NCBI GenBank assembly: GCA_001464795.1
Contig: LNEB01000015.1
Coordinates: 248,001-312,000 of the forward strand
Direction: 5' to 3'
DNA from: Bdellovibrionales bacterium Ga0074139
Lineage (GTDB): Bacteria; Bdellovibrionota; Bdellovibrionia; Bdellovibrionales; Bdellovibrionaceae
Length of the DNA stretch: 64,000 bases
Part shown: piece after piece, positions 35,183 to 44,557 of the stretch
Numbering within the stretch: position 1 is the stretch's first letter
Layout: each line of letters starts with the position of its first letter
Made by a program: the position numbers and the translations under genes
Notes under the pieces: generated by a model
What the model saw: the letters and a program-made list of their open reading frames with translations, nothing else
Databases searched by the model: none
Told to the model about the DNA's origin: nothing

Positions 35183-36558
35183 ATCCTACAGAAATGACTC
35201 CTCCTAAAAAAGTTCACTTTATTAGTCTTGGATGCCCCAAAAACCTTGTCGATACAGAGATCATGGTTGGAACACTGATGAAGCAGGGCTATGAAGTAAC
35301 TGCCAACGAATCTGAAGCCGATACGGTTATTGTTAATACTTGTGGCTTCATTGAAGATTCAAAAACAGAATCAATTCAAACCATACTGAAAATGTCTGAA
35401 CTTAAAAAATCAGGAAACCTAAAAAAACTAGTGGTCGCTGGATGCTTAACGCAAAGATATAAAGACGACCTTGTGGAAGGTTTGCCAGAAGCGGATCTTT
35501 TTGTGGGATCTGGTGAGTTTCAAAACATTGATAAAATATTGAAAAACTCTTACCAAGGTGAAACAAAGAAAACATTTTTTAACCTACCAACATACTTACA
35601 AGAAGAACAAACTCCAAGAGCTAACACTCAGCCCGGCCATAGAGCTTATTTAAAAATTTCTGAAGGGTGCATGAAAAGATGTGCATTCTGTGCCATACCT
35701 TTAATTCGTGGAAATCTACAATCTAGAACACTCCAGAACGTTGTTAACGAAACTAAGCTTTTGGCCGCGGGTGGTGTAAAAGAATTAATTATTATTAGCC
35801 ATGACTTTACTGATTATGGTTGGGATTTGCGGCGAAAAAATCCTGAAGCTTTAGAGGCTCCGGTAGAGTTACTTAAACAACTTGCTGAAATTGACGGAAT
35901 CCAGTGGATCAGACTTTTATATCTTTATCCAGATGGAATCACTCCAGAGTTAATAAGCTTAATAAAAAATAATAAAAAATTCTGCCGCTATTTTGATATG
36001 CCTATTCAGCACATCAATAATGAAATGCTGCACAAAATGAATCGGAAAATGACTCGACAAGAAATCGAGACAGCTCTTAATTTAATTCGCACAGAAATTC
36101 CTGATGCTGTCATCAGAACTCAATTTATTGTGGGATTTCCTGGTGAAACACAAGAGCAATTCGAGGAAATTCTAGGCTTTATTTCTGAACAGAAATTTGA
36201 TCGTGTTGGCTGTTTTCAGTATTCACCAGAGGAAAACACTCCCGGTGGCAAAATGGAGAATCAAATCTCAGATGAAATAAAGCAAAAAAGATTTCAGGCT
36301 GTTATGGAAGTTCAACAAAACATTTCTCGTGAAAAACATAGGGCTATGATTGGTCAAATTGTCGATGTAGTGGTTGAGGGCTTGAGCGAAGAAACAGACT
36401 TGCTACTACAAGGTAGAACTAGCCAGCAGGCTCCGGAAATCGATGGAGTGGTTCTTATCAATGATGGACAGGCCAATATCGGAGAGATCGTAAAAGTCAG
36501 AATTACCGACAGTATGGAGTACGATCTTATCGGTGAAATTATAAGCGAGAATCCATGA
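35179..36558 (+). CDS. rimO: Ribosomal protein S12 methylthiotransferase RimO
   Basis: 459 residues, typical length. An N-terminal UPF0004 domain has three cluster cysteines C19, C55 and C89. The radical SAM domain has C164, C168 and C171 (GCMKRCAFCAIPLIRG), and a C-terminal TRAM domain follows. It adds a methylthio group to Asp88/89 of S12 using two 4Fe-4S clusters. IPxxRG after the radical SAM cysteines and ISLGCPKNLVD at the start separate RimO from MiaB. It overlaps lolA and the next gene by ATGA. Confidence 0.95.
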   Translation: MNPTEMTPPKKVHFISLGCPKNLVDTEIMVGTLMKQGYEVTANESEADTVIVNTCGFIEDSKTESIQTILKMSELKKSGNLKKLVVAGCLTQRYKDDLVEGLPEADLFVGSGEFQNIDKILKNSYQGETKKTFFNLPTYLQEEQTPRANTQPGHRAYLKISEGCMKRCAFCAIPLIRGNLQSRTLQNVVNETKLLAAGGVKELIIISHDFTDYGWDLRRKNPEALEAPVELLKQLAEIDGIQWIRLLYLYPDGITPELISLIKNNKKFCRYFDMPIQHINNEMLHKMNRKMTRQEIETALNLIRTEIPDAVIRTQFIVGFPGETQEQFEEILGFISEQKFDRVGCFQYSPEENTPGGKMENQISDEIKQKRFQAVMEVQQNISREKHRAMIGQIVDVVVEGLSEETDLLLQGRTSQQAPEIDGVVLINDGQANIGEIVKVRITDSMEYDLIGEIISENP

Positions 36559-37031
36559 GAGTAGTCTTAAAAGAATCTCTAAGTCTGTCAGAAGCTTACA
36601 GTTTTTCCGACGAGATGACGATGAAGGGCTGCGAGATTCTTGAGCTATCACCCACCCACGCGGGGTGCCGGGTATTAATAAAGTTAGATTCAAAGACCCA
36701 TGATCCTAACGAAATGGAACTATCAGAAAGCCTTTTATCGGCTTATTTAGGGCTGAACAATGGTAAAACCAAATCTTTTATTTCTTTAGTAGAATTCCAG
36801 TCTTTACAAAAGGCTTTCGAATTTTCGAAGCTAGCAGAGTCCCAATCGTGTTTAGTTCACGAAATTCGTGCCTTGCGGGGTATTCAACAATCACATCACA
36901 TGATTTTAAGTCATGATTCAAAAGATGTATTAGATCGTCTTGTCAGTCCTTTTAAAGCGCATACTTTTTCAAAATCAAACAAAGCTTTTTGTGAATTTCT
37001 TGGATTTTCAGATGTTACAATTGAGGGATAG
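36555..37031 (+). CDS. Hypothetical protein downstream of rimO
   Basis: 158 residues, no signal peptide or membrane helix, alpha/beta composition. A segment GCEILELSPTHAGCRVLIKLDS is the most structured part; I recognise no family. It starts in the rimO stop (ATGA), so it is translationally coupled to it. Its last 24 bases overlap the convergent TPR gene at 37008. A role beside RimO is suggested only by coupling. Confidence 0.6.
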   Translation: MRVVLKESLSLSEAYSFSDEMTMKGCEILELSPTHAGCRVLIKLDSKTHDPNEMELSESLLSAYLGLNNGKTKSFISLVEFQSLQKAFEFSKLAESQSCLVHEIRALRGIQQSHHMILSHDSKDVLDRLVSPFKAHTFSKSNKAFCEFLGFSDVTIEG

Positions 37032-38021
37032 TTCAAGCAGCTTCTGTTCCCAATCTCCTGCTTCCAATTCTTTTGCTGTTTGAGAAGCCTTTCTTACATC
37101 ACCCGACCATTTTCGATGTTTTTTGCAAAGTTTTTGGAAGCTCTCAAAACTTTCTTGCCACTTTTTCAGTTGTGCTGAAGACGTGGCGTAACCACGTAGG
37201 CAGCGGTCTGATTCGCACATTTTAAAATGAGCGTAGGCTTCAATATAATTTTTTTGATTTTCATAATACTCAGCAATTGCAAAGGTTGCTTCCTCAGACT
37301 TTTTATTGTTCGTAAAAGTAGTTTGCAGTGTCGATAGTGCTGACGCAGCCTCGCCTGACTGTGTATAAGCCTGAGCTAAATTCAACTGACTTCTAATATC
37401 AGCCTTATCCATTTCAGTGGCTTTTTTACAATTCTGAATGGCCTGAGTGTTAAGGCCATCAATTGTGTCAAACTCACACAACTTTGCAAAATAGAGGGGT
37501 TGAGGGCCTCGCTCAACGATCAGGTCTTCAAAAAGTTGTCGCCTTGTTTGTAAAAAGCGAAGAGGTTTCTTTAAGTTGCGGCTGATTTGATCTTGGCGAT
37601 CGTAATAATCATCTAATATTAAATAAGCAGGTTCAAATTTGGGGTTCGCTGTAATGGCAGCCCTTAAAGACTCCTGAGCTTTCTCGAGTCTTTTCTTATC
37701 CTTAAAACTTTCTAAATAGGCCTTACCTTGAAAAGTTAGAAATTCAGCATCTTCTGGTTTTTTAGCTAAGGCCAGCTCACTGACTTTTATAATGTCTTTA
37801 TAGTTTTTTTGTTTCACTAGCAATTTTGCAAGAAAAAGTAACTCCTGGCGGTCCATTTTTTCTGAGTTTTTCCAAAGAAATTCTATGGATTTTTGATCGC
37901 CTTCAGCGGACTGAATTTTTTCAGCACTGGTTAAAAGCTCGGAGGCAGGTCTACGTAGAGCATAAACATTAACAGCGAACCAAAATGAGACAGTCATGAG
38001 GAGAATCTTATTTTTGTTCAA
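37008..38021 (-). CDS. Exported TPR-repeat protein
   Basis: 337 residues. A signal peptide (MNKNKILLMTVSFWFAVNVYA) is followed by repeated helix pairs with TPR spacing, such as FLTFQGKAYLESFKDKKRLE, SQLNLAQAYTQSGEAASALS and FAIAEYYENQKNYIEAYAHF. TPRs bind partner proteins; the partner is unknown. The TTG at 38021 gives a good signal peptide, while ATG at 37997 would truncate its basic N-region. Only 3 bp separate it from the divergent start at 38025. Confidence 0.75.
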   Translation of the reverse strand: MNKNKILLMTVSFWFAVNVYALRRPASELLTSAEKIQSAEGDQKSIEFLWKNSEKMDRQELLFLAKLLVKQKNYKDIIKVSELALAKKPEDAEFLTFQGKAYLESFKDKKRLEKAQESLRAAITANPKFEPAYLILDDYYDRQDQISRNLKKPLRFLQTRRQLFEDLIVERGPQPLYFAKLCEFDTIDGLNTQAIQNCKKATEMDKADIRSQLNLAQAYTQSGEAASALSTLQTTFTNNKKSEEATFAIAEYYENQKNYIEAYAHFKMCESDRCLRGYATSSAQLKKWQESFESFQKLCKKHRKWSGDVRKASQTAKELEAGDWEQKLLELSLNCNI

Positions 38022-38024
38022 TAA

Positions 38025-38924
38025 ATGTCCGATACTACAGTTATGGGGTTGAATAATTTTCTTCTTCTAAAATCTCAAATATTGCAGAGATTGGGAAGAG
38101 GACATAGGTCTAGTATCACTGCCAACAGCGGGCAGGCAGTCATTGAGTATATGTTACTCATTTTTGTTAGTGTCACACTTGTCATAACACTTGCTACATC
38201 CTTGTTTCAGCCGCTTGGGCAGTTTGTTGAAAATTTGAATCGACAGTACATTCAGTGTCTTTTGGAAACTGGAGAGCTGCCACAACTATCCTCTGAAAAC
38301 CAGACAGTCATATGCTTCGAGGAACTCCCTCGGTTTGCAACTTTAGATGCAGACGGTAACCCCATTCCACGAGATCGGACAGGAAGTGGTTCTGGAGAAA
38401 GAAATGAAGCACAAGCGACAAGAGACGGTCAAACATCTAATGTGAGTGGTTCAGCCAGTGGCTCTAGGCCATCAAGAGTCGGCGGTGGTGTCGGAGTATC
38501 TAGGGGCAATGCGAGCTCAGAAAAACGTGCTGATAAAACAACGATTATACCGGTGGACAATTCATTTAATGAAGGCTCTGGTTTTACGAACAGCGGATCC
38601 TTGGGACAGGTCAGTCGAAGTAAAAGGAAAAAAACCCGACAGATTGCAATAGCATCTTTGACAGACTCAGAAAGAAAAAATTTAGAACGAGACATAGAAA
38701 AGACGCAAAAAACCCCAGTTGAAGGTGATGAAGGTTTTACAAAACAAAAAAAGAAAATTATTGTTAAGCCACCACCTCCTGCAAAAGCCGATAGTGACAT
38801 TAAAATTGATGTGGGTTTCGGGTATTACATTAAAATATTTTTGATTATAATTTTTATTCTTTTTGTCATCATTGTATTTGGTGGCCAGGCCTATCAAATG
38901 TCAAAAAACTGGGGAAATAGTTAA
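38025..38924 (+). CDS. Prepilin-like (class III signal) protein with C-terminal membrane helix
   Basis: 299 residues. G36 followed by QAVIEYMLLIF gives a Flp/TadE-type prepilin signature: cleavage after Gly, Glu at +5, Tyr next, then a hydrophobic helix (43-60). A long Ser/Gly/Lys-rich linker (about 125-265) and a second hydrophobic helix near the C-terminus (YIKIFLIIIFILFVIIVFGG) follow. Prepilins normally lack this second helix, so it may be a membrane-tethered pseudopilin. Tad-type T2SF proteins occur 19 kb away at 56918-58071. No Shine-Dalgarno is visible at 38025 or at the ATG at 38043. Confidence 0.65.
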   Translation: MSDTTVMGLNNFLLLKSQILQRLGRGHRSSITANSGQAVIEYMLLIFVSVTLVITLATSLFQPLGQFVENLNRQYIQCLLETGELPQLSSENQTVICFEELPRFATLDADGNPIPRDRTGSGSGERNEAQATRDGQTSNVSGSASGSRPSRVGGGVGVSRGNASSEKRADKTTIIPVDNSFNEGSGFTNSGSLGQVSRSKRKKTRQIAIASLTDSERKNLERDIEKTQKTPVEGDEGFTKQKKKIIVKPPPPAKADSDIKIDVGFGYYIKIFLIIIFILFVIIVFGGQAYQMSKNWGNS

Positions 38925-38963
38925 AGATTCAGTGCGTCCAAAAAATTTTGCAATTTGAATCTT
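38924..38963 (+). other. Hairpin at the end of the prepilin-like gene
   Basis: AAGATTCA (38924-38931) pairs with TGAATCTT (38956-38963), 8 bp, with an inner CAAAA/TTTTG pairing. AT-rich sequence but no clean T-run follows, so it could be a weak terminator. Nothing else is clear in 38964-39024. Confidence 0.3.
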
Positions 38964-39024
38964 AATTTATCTGTCTTTCCATCTTTTTCTTGAAACTTCC
39001 GATCGACTAGACAACAACACTTCT

Positions 39025-39402
39025 GTGGAAAACATTGTTGAAATTGGTTCTCAAAGAAAATTTAACCTGAACGAAGCGCAAGAATTATTGCCTCTGATCT
39101 ATATGATCACAGAAAAAGCCCAGTCACAGGTTCGTCACCTTATGTCGCAGATTGAAGCCATGAAAAATGTTCCACAAACACGACTTCAAGCTATGGAAGC
39201 AGACATTCAGGTTCATATCGATACTTGGCAGAAAAAAATTCAAAAACTAGGCGGACATCCAAAAGGGTATTGGCTTGTGGATTTTGACAATGGTGATGGA
39301 TACTTTTGTTGGAAATTTCCAGAAAAGGAAATAAAGTATTCTCACGGCTACAAAGAGGGCTTTACTGGCCGAAAAGAAATTGAACTAAGCCTGAAGAATT
39401 AA
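39025..39402 (+). CDS. DUF2203 family protein
   Basis: 125 residues. An N-terminal helical part (FNLNEAQELLPLIYMI) is followed by the DUF2203 signature toward the C-terminus: DFDNGDGYFCWKFPEKEI, then HGYKEGFTGRKEI. Function of the family is unknown. It starts with GTG. The next gene, nadE, begins 12 bp later, so they are probably co-transcribed. Confidence 0.75.
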   Translation: MENIVEIGSQRKFNLNEAQELLPLIYMITEKAQSQVRHLMSQIEAMKNVPQTRLQAMEADIQVHIDTWQKKIQKLGGHPKGYWLVDFDNGDGYFCWKFPEKEIKYSHGYKEGFTGRKEIELSLKN

Positions 39403-39414
39403 TCAGAGTCCAAA

Positions 39415-41043
39415 ATGCGAATAGCTGTCGCTCAGATCAACGCTGTCCTTGGTGATATTAAAAGTAATAAAATTAAAATTCTAGAATTTATTCATCGTGC
39501 TCACAAAATGAAAGCAGAACTGATTGTTTTCCCAGAAAGTGCACTTCTTGGCTATCATCCTTTTGATTTACTAGAAATTGAAGTCCTTGTTAATTCACTA
39601 GAAAAAGCTGAAAAAGAGATTCACAAAGCCCTTCCTAAAAATTGCTCTGTTATTTTTGGAACAATAACCAAAAGTAAGAAAAAATTAGGTCGCCCCTACT
39701 ACAATTCTGCGGTCCTTTTAAAATATAAAAAATCACCACAATATTTTCACAAACAGCTTTTACCGACGGGAGACGTTTTTGATGAAGCTCGCTTCATTGA
39801 AAAGGGAGACCTCTCGAAAAACTATTTCAGTCTTAATGGAAAAAAGTTTTTTCTAACAATTTGTGAAGATATTTGGGCTTGGCCCAATAAAAATAAAGTA
39901 TCAAATTATGGAAAAAATCCTTTAACAGAAGTTAAGAAGCAAAAAATTGATTTAGTTATTAACCTCAGTGCAAGCCCATGGTTTATGGGTAAAGAAAAAC
40001 TAAGAAACGAAGTTACAACTCAAACAGCGAAAAACTTTAAAGCACCAATCCTGTATGTCAACTTGGTCGGGGCCCAAGATGAAATTATTTTTGATGGAAA
40101 TAGTTTTGTTATGAACCCAAAAGGAAAAAGAATTTTTGAATGTCAAAAGTTCACAGAAGATTTAAATGTATTTGATTTGAATACCAAAGAATCCTGGTCT
40201 TCATCTTTTAAGCCAGACACAGAGACGGAACAGCTTAGAAAAGCACTTGCTCTTGGAATAAAAGACTTTCTATTCAAAACAGGAATTACAAAAGTCCATT
40301 TAGGGCTTAGTGGAGGAATTGATTCTGCTGTTGTGGCCTGCCTGGCGGTGGATGCTCTTGGCTCGGCAAATGTAGAGGTAGTGGCTTTACCGGGACCTTA
40401 TAGCGCAGATAAAAGTCTAACTTTAGCGCAGCAGTTGGCAAAGAATTTAAATATTCGCCTTCACACATTATCAATAGATGAATCTTACGAATTAGCAGTT
40501 AAAACAATTTCGACTGCTTTTGGTACAAGCGACTTTGGTGTTACTAACGAAAACCTACAGTCACGACTTCGTGGCCTTTATTTGATGGGATACTCAAATC
40601 TAAAAAATAGTATGTTGCTAACCACTGGAAACAAGTCAGAGTATGCAACCGGCTATAGCACTTTGTACGGTGATATGGCTGGGGGACTTGCACCAATAGG
40701 TGATTTAACTAAAGAAAATGTATATAAGCTGGCCCATCATTATAATATGCATGGTGAATTGATTCCCGTTGATATTATTAATCGTGATCCCAGTGCAGAG
40801 CTAAGGCCCAATCAAAAAGATCAAGACTCGTTGCCTGATTATAAACTGCTAGATGATGCCGTTGTTCAAATCGTCGAGAAATCTAAAACTCCCAAAAACA
40901 AAATAGAAAAATGGCTTTTACAAAAGCTGGTCAAAACTGAATTTAAAAGGTGGCAGTCTGCACCGATTTTGAAGGTGACCAGTCATTCTTTTGGTAGAGG
41001 TCGAAGGTGGCCACTGGCACACCGAGCTTTTTTAGAAGATTAG
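39415..41043 (+). CDS. nadE: Glutamine-dependent NAD+ synthetase
   Basis: 542 residues. The N-terminal nitrilase-type glutaminase domain has the triad E41 (FPESALLGY), K112 (HKQLLPTGDVFDE) and C149 (TICEDIWAWP). The C-terminal synthetase domain has the P-loop SGGIDS at 298-303. It makes NAD from deamido-NAD using ammonia channelled from glutamine. Together with nadD in the fusion at 32338 it covers the last two steps of NAD synthesis. It overlaps the convergent exonuclease gene by 4 bp at the stop codons. Confidence 0.95.
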   Translation: MRIAVAQINAVLGDIKSNKIKILEFIHRAHKMKAELIVFPESALLGYHPFDLLEIEVLVNSLEKAEKEIHKALPKNCSVIFGTITKSKKKLGRPYYNSAVLLKYKKSPQYFHKQLLPTGDVFDEARFIEKGDLSKNYFSLNGKKFFLTICEDIWAWPNKNKVSNYGKNPLTEVKKQKIDLVINLSASPWFMGKEKLRNEVTTQTAKNFKAPILYVNLVGAQDEIIFDGNSFVMNPKGKRIFECQKFTEDLNVFDLNTKESWSSSFKPDTETEQLRKALALGIKDFLFKTGITKVHLGLSGGIDSAVVACLAVDALGSANVEVVALPGPYSADKSLTLAQQLAKNLNIRLHTLSIDESYELAVKTISTAFGTSDFGVTNENLQSRLRGLYLMGYSNLKNSMLLTTGNKSEYATGYSTLYGDMAGGLAPIGDLTKENVYKLAHHYNMHGELIPVDIINRDPSAELRPNQKDQDSLPDYKLLDDAVVQIVEKSKTPKNKIEKWLLQKLVKTEFKRWQSAPILKVTSHSFGRGRRWPLAHRAFLED

Positions 41044-41654
41044 AAATTTAAAAAATCGAGTTGTTTAGGCTGTCTTTCAATTTGCGGAAATCGAAATTCA
41101 GGTTTTCCTGTCAAAGCGATAAGATTTTCTATTTTTGGAGCCTGACCACCAATGGAAATTCTTTTCATTAAAATATGAAACATATGTCCAAGGTAAGTCG
41201 CATCGGCTTCTGCCCTATGAAACTCTTGAGAAGGGATTTTCAAATGCTGAATCAGTGTTCCGAGTTTATAATTAGGTAAGCCTGGAAGAACTTTGCGTGA
41301 GATTGGTAAACTGTCGACGACGATACCTTTTGGTGCTGGAAGTTCAAATTTCTTAACGGCTGCCACAAGAAACTGGCAATCAAATGGCGCATTGTGAGCA
41401 ACAAGCAAATCATCCCCACAAAAATCTGCAAATGCTGGCAAGATAAGATCAATGGTGGGTTTACCTTTTAGCATGTCGTCGGTGATACCATTGACGGCTG
41501 AAGCACCAGGAGGCATTGGCTTAAGTGGATCAATTAATGTACTAAATACGGAATCAACTTCACCGTTGATAAAACGCACGGCCCCTATTTCAGCTATGGA
41601 ATCAACTCCGGGAACAGTACCTGTGGTTTCTAAGTCAAAAGCTATGAATTGCAT
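41040..41654 (-). CDS. DEDDh 3'-5' exonuclease (DnaQ-like)
   Basis: 204 residues. ExoI FDLETTG (D7, E9), ExoII HNAPFDCQFLV and ExoIII HRAEADATYLG (HxAxxD) give a complete DEDDh site. Such proteins act as proofreading or repair exonucleases. It lacks a polymerase or GIY-YIG domain. I chose ATG at 41654 because the fold starts there; an ATG at 41690 would overlap the divergent ferredoxin gene. It may be the epsilon subunit of DNA polymerase III or a stand-alone nuclease. Confidence 0.82.
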   Translation of the reverse strand: MQFIAFDLETTGTVPGVDSIAEIGAVRFINGEVDSVFSTLIDPLKPMPPGASAVNGITDDMLKGKPTIDLILPAFADFCGDDLLVAHNAPFDCQFLVAAVKKFELPAPKGIVVDSLPISRKVLPGLPNYKLGTLIQHLKIPSQEFHRAEADATYLGHMFHILMKRISIGGQAPKIENLIALTGKPEFRFPQIERQPKQLDFLNF

Positions 41655-41680
41655 AGAATTGTTGATACAGAAGGGAGAGC

Positions 41681-41995
41681 ATGGATTCAACCTCGAAAAC
41701 GAAGATTAGCTTAGAAATCATTTATAACCAAAAGAGCTTTTCGCATAGCATCGAGAAAGAATCGAGTCTTAGCCTTTTAGAGCATCTCAATCAGTTAAGA
41801 ATTCCAATCGATCAAAGCTGTGGTGGTTTCGGAACCTGTGGAACTTGCATGATACGGGTGAAAGATAATTTAAAAAACCTAAGCCCCAGAACTGAATGTG
41901 AAGAAGAAATGAGCTTAGATCGCGGCTTCATGCCGGAGGAAAGACTTTCCTGTCAGACCTATGTATTAGATCAGGTTGTCATCGAAATTCCTTAA
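41681..41995 (+). CDS. 2Fe-2S ferredoxin
   Basis: 104 residues with the plant-type cluster motif C47-x5-C53-x2-C56 and C91 (SCGGFGTCGTC, RLSCQ). A small electron carrier, partner unknown. AAGGGAGA precedes the ATG. It is divergent from the exonuclease gene and converges on the gene ending at 42000, with 4 bp between. Confidence 0.9.
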   Translation: MDSTSKTKISLEIIYNQKSFSHSIEKESSLSLLEHLNQLRIPIDQSCGGFGTCGTCMIRVKDNLKNLSPRTECEEEMSLDRGFMPEERLSCQTYVLDQVVIEIP

Positions 41996-41999
41996 ATTA

Positions 42000-43205
42000 T
42001 TACTCGACGAAGTAGGGGTTACCGTAGATCCAAGTGATCCACTTGATGGCATCAGGCAAAGGAAATCTTTGTGCGATTCGAACTTGTACTCGGTAAACAC
42101 CCGGTCCGTCTAAGGGAACATCAACATCTATGGAATTAAATGTTTTATAACGAGATCCATTCTTATAAATGACGACTTCAAAAAAAGCTTTGGGTTTTTC
42201 AGGAAGTGTAACTTTCAGCTTTAAATCTGGACTCCATTTAACAGATGATCCCATCATCCATCTGTCCTTAGACGTGTGCAAATAATTGTAAAAGCCCTCT
42301 GGATTACCAAGAAGATCTAAACACAAATAAAATTGGCCTTTTTTTAAAGCCTCTAAAACTTTCGTTCGATCAAGAGCTAAATTTCCAGTGAGTTCTGATT
42401 CAAGAAGTATATGCTGACTGATTAGTTCAAATATTTTCAAGTAACTTGGAAATCGAATCAGATATCCAGCTAAAGGAACGGCCCGGGCACTGGCTTCAGA
42501 GCCTGCGTAAGCAAAAATTTTTCGTTCTCTGGAAAGTTGATCTAGTAATGCGATCTCTTGGGAAGGCTCTGAAAAAAGTCTAAACAAGGAAAGTTGAGGA
42601 TTAAAAGGGTAGATTAATACTGTCCAAAATACGGATAATTTCGACTTCGTCCAGGCCCGAAAACTCATGGCCTTGGTATTGAGTAACTCAATACCATCAA
42701 GTCCCTCTGGCCAGGCGCCTGACCACTCAAACCCTTTCAAAAATGGATGGGCAAGAAGAACTAAAGAGTCACTGCGTGTTTGTGGATTTTGAGAAATAAG
42801 ATCAGCCAAAGTGGTTTGTGCTTCACCAAAACTATGTCCTAAAGATTTCTGAAGTGGAGAAAAATAAATCAGACGAGAATCTAAAAAACTCATTTTGCTG
42901 CCAAACAAAGTTAATAATCGTCCATCATAAACATCTGTGGGTGGAGTGCTGTCAAAATTATTTATATCTGTGTAGAGAATGAAATCAGCGCCTGCTGATT
43001 TGGCCTCATCATTAATTTGAGGTACTAACCCTGAGCCTGTACTTTTGCGGGTATGAACATTGATAATCCCTTTGTAGTCATAAAAGGGTCCTTCTTTCTG
43101 AAAATTAATTTGAGTTCTTAAGGCTCCCACATCAAATTGAGAAATATAAAATCCATAGATAAAATAAGAAAGCAAAACAACTGTCAGAAAAATGATGGTT
43201 TTCAT
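42000..43205 (-). CDS. Membrane-anchored PHP-like protein with degenerate metal site
   Basis: 401 residues. An N-terminal membrane segment (3-20) precedes an outer domain that resembles a PHP phosphoesterase barrel: GIINVHTRKSTGSG, ADFILYTDINNF, VLLAHPF, GIELLNT and a YAGSEAS segment. Key histidines of the PHP site (HxH, TDH) are replaced (NVH, TDI), so it is probably not a normal metal enzyme. A beta-rich C-terminal domain follows. The GTA39 gene before it overlaps by ATGA, so it may act with that glycosyltransferase. The PHP assignment is by motif pattern only. Confidence 0.55.
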   Translation of the reverse strand: MKTIIFLTVVLLSYFIYGFYISQFDVGALRTQINFQKEGPFYDYKGIINVHTRKSTGSGLVPQINDEAKSAGADFILYTDINNFDSTPPTDVYDGRLLTLFGSKMSFLDSRLIYFSPLQKSLGHSFGEAQTTLADLISQNPQTRSDSLVLLAHPFLKGFEWSGAWPEGLDGIELLNTKAMSFRAWTKSKLSVFWTVLIYPFNPQLSLFRLFSEPSQEIALLDQLSRERKIFAYAGSEASARAVPLAGYLIRFPSYLKIFELISQHILLESELTGNLALDRTKVLEALKKGQFYLCLDLLGNPEGFYNYLHTSKDRWMMGSSVKWSPDLKLKVTLPEKPKAFFEVVIYKNGSRYKTFNSIDVDVPLDGPGVYRVQVRIAQRFPLPDAIKWITWIYGNPYFVE

Positions 43206-44557
43206 TCTTTTACCTTAGCCTCGTAAACTTCAAACTTGTAATCAAAATCATCTATCTTTGTAAATTCGTGGGATTTTAAAAAATCGGCAGGAATACTTTG
43301 ATACTGCTCTTTCATAAAGAAAAATGATTTTTCAGCGGGTGTTGACTGAGGTAAAAAATCATAAAAATCAATTCGACTAGAGCCTTTCAACTTATACCTG
43401 GGCTCTTTTGATAAAAACCAAAAGTAACTGGCACTTTGGTAAGTGCTTAAATAAAGAGGTTTATAGTCTTTAGATGCATCGAAAAGGAGTTCATATTTTT
43501 TTCCTTCAACAAGTCTTCCATGTAATTCTTGGCCCCAAAAACCTAAGCTTCCTCCGATGAGTGTGATGCCTAGCAAGCCAAAAAATACAGAGTAGGAAAT
43601 AATCGATTTTAGATGATTATTAAAATGCATGGCTACAAGAAGAAAAAAACTAGGATAAATCATGACGGGCCAATTCAGTTCAGTATCACCCTTAAATGTT
43701 GTGTAAATAAAAAAGGCTAGCAAAGTCACAAAGATTGAATTGTGAAGATCCCATTTTTTGTAAATCTGATTTTTAAAATAAAAATAGAGAAAGGGAGGAA
43801 ATAGAAGAAGGCTTGTTCCCAGGATGAACTCAAGTGTCCACTTAGGCTTCCATTCGCTTTGACCTAATCCATGACCCACTTGAAATGATAACGAAGCCCA
43901 ATCGTTTTGGTAGTTCCAGATTAAAACTGGCAAAGAAAACACGAGGCCCGAAATAGAAGTCAGCAAAAAATTCTTTACTGTTACTTGTTTCCAAAGTTTA
44001 TTAAAAAATAAGTGAATGAAAATGACAGGTAAAATAAGTGCTATCAAATATTTCGCACAAAATCCTAATCCCATCATCATACCCAGCAGAATGGCTGACC
44101 AACTCGATTGAGAATTTTTCAATACGGACTGAAAAGCAAGAAGTGCTAGAGTCCAGAAAAACAAAAAAGGAATGTCTGGATTGGCAACAATGCCACCTAA
44201 GCCCAAAAGGGGATGCAGTAAAAGTAAAGCTAACAAAATTAATTTTTGTTCGCTTTTAAGAATATTTGCTAAGTGGTTGCACCAAGCCCAAATTGTGAGG
44301 TGAGATAATAGCACAAAGGGAAGTCGTGAGGCCGGTCCCCAGGAATCAAAAATCTGGCCAATATAAAACAGCCACGCCACCATGGGTGGATGATCAAAAT
44401 AGGACAATTGAAGATTCTTTGACCAAACCCAATAATAGGCTTCGTCTGAAAAAAACGGAATATAAAGTGAAATTAGAATCTTAAAAAATAGTGATAGCCA
44501 CCAAATTTTTTTCCAAGACTCATTCGTAATTGAGTTGAATACTTTGGCCGATGGCAC
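43202..44557 (-). CDS. GT39/ArnT-like integral membrane glycosyltransferase
   Basis: 451 residues with about ten membrane helices. The first outer loop has FFSDEAYYWVWSKNLQLSYF followed by DHPPMVAW, containing the DE metal site of the GT-C dolichyl/undecaprenyl-phosphate-sugar transferases (PMT_2/ArnT). It moves a sugar from a polyprenyl carrier to a lipid or protein in the periplasm. The start is GTG at 44557, preceded by AGGAG with six-base spacing inside rodZ, giving a 38-bp overlap with that gene. Acceptor unknown; lipid A is one possibility. Confidence 0.8.
   Translation of the reverse strand: MPSAKVFNSITNESWKKIWWLSLFFKILISLYIPFFSDEAYYWVWSKNLQLSYFDHPPMVAWLFYIGQIFDSWGPASRLPFVLLSHLTIWAWCNHLANILKSEQKLILLALLLLHPLLGLGGIVANPDIPFLFFWTLALLAFQSVLKNSQSSWSAILLGMMMGLGFCAKYLIALILPVIFIHLFFNKLWKQVTVKNFLLTSISGLVFSLPVLIWNYQNDWASLSFQVGHGLGQSEWKPKWTLEFILGTSLLLFPPFLYFYFKNQIYKKWDLHNSIFVTLLAFFIYTTFKGDTELNWPVMIYPSFFLLVAMHFNNHLKSIISYSVFFGLLGITLIGGSLGFWGQELHGRLVEGKKYELLFDASKDYKPLYLSTYQSASYFWFLSKEPRYKLKGSSRIDFYDFLPQSTPAEKSFFFMKEQYQSIPADFLKSHEFTKIDDFDYKFEVYEAKVKE

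Noticed and set aside
36555-37031. Possible BMC (microcompartment shell) domain
   Set aside because: A weak likeness in GCEILEL...AGCRVLIKLD only; no other shell gene in the window.
38429-38800. Minus-strand frame inside the prepilin-like gene
   Set aside because: Product of Ser/Lys-rich low complexity on the plus strand; no start signal.
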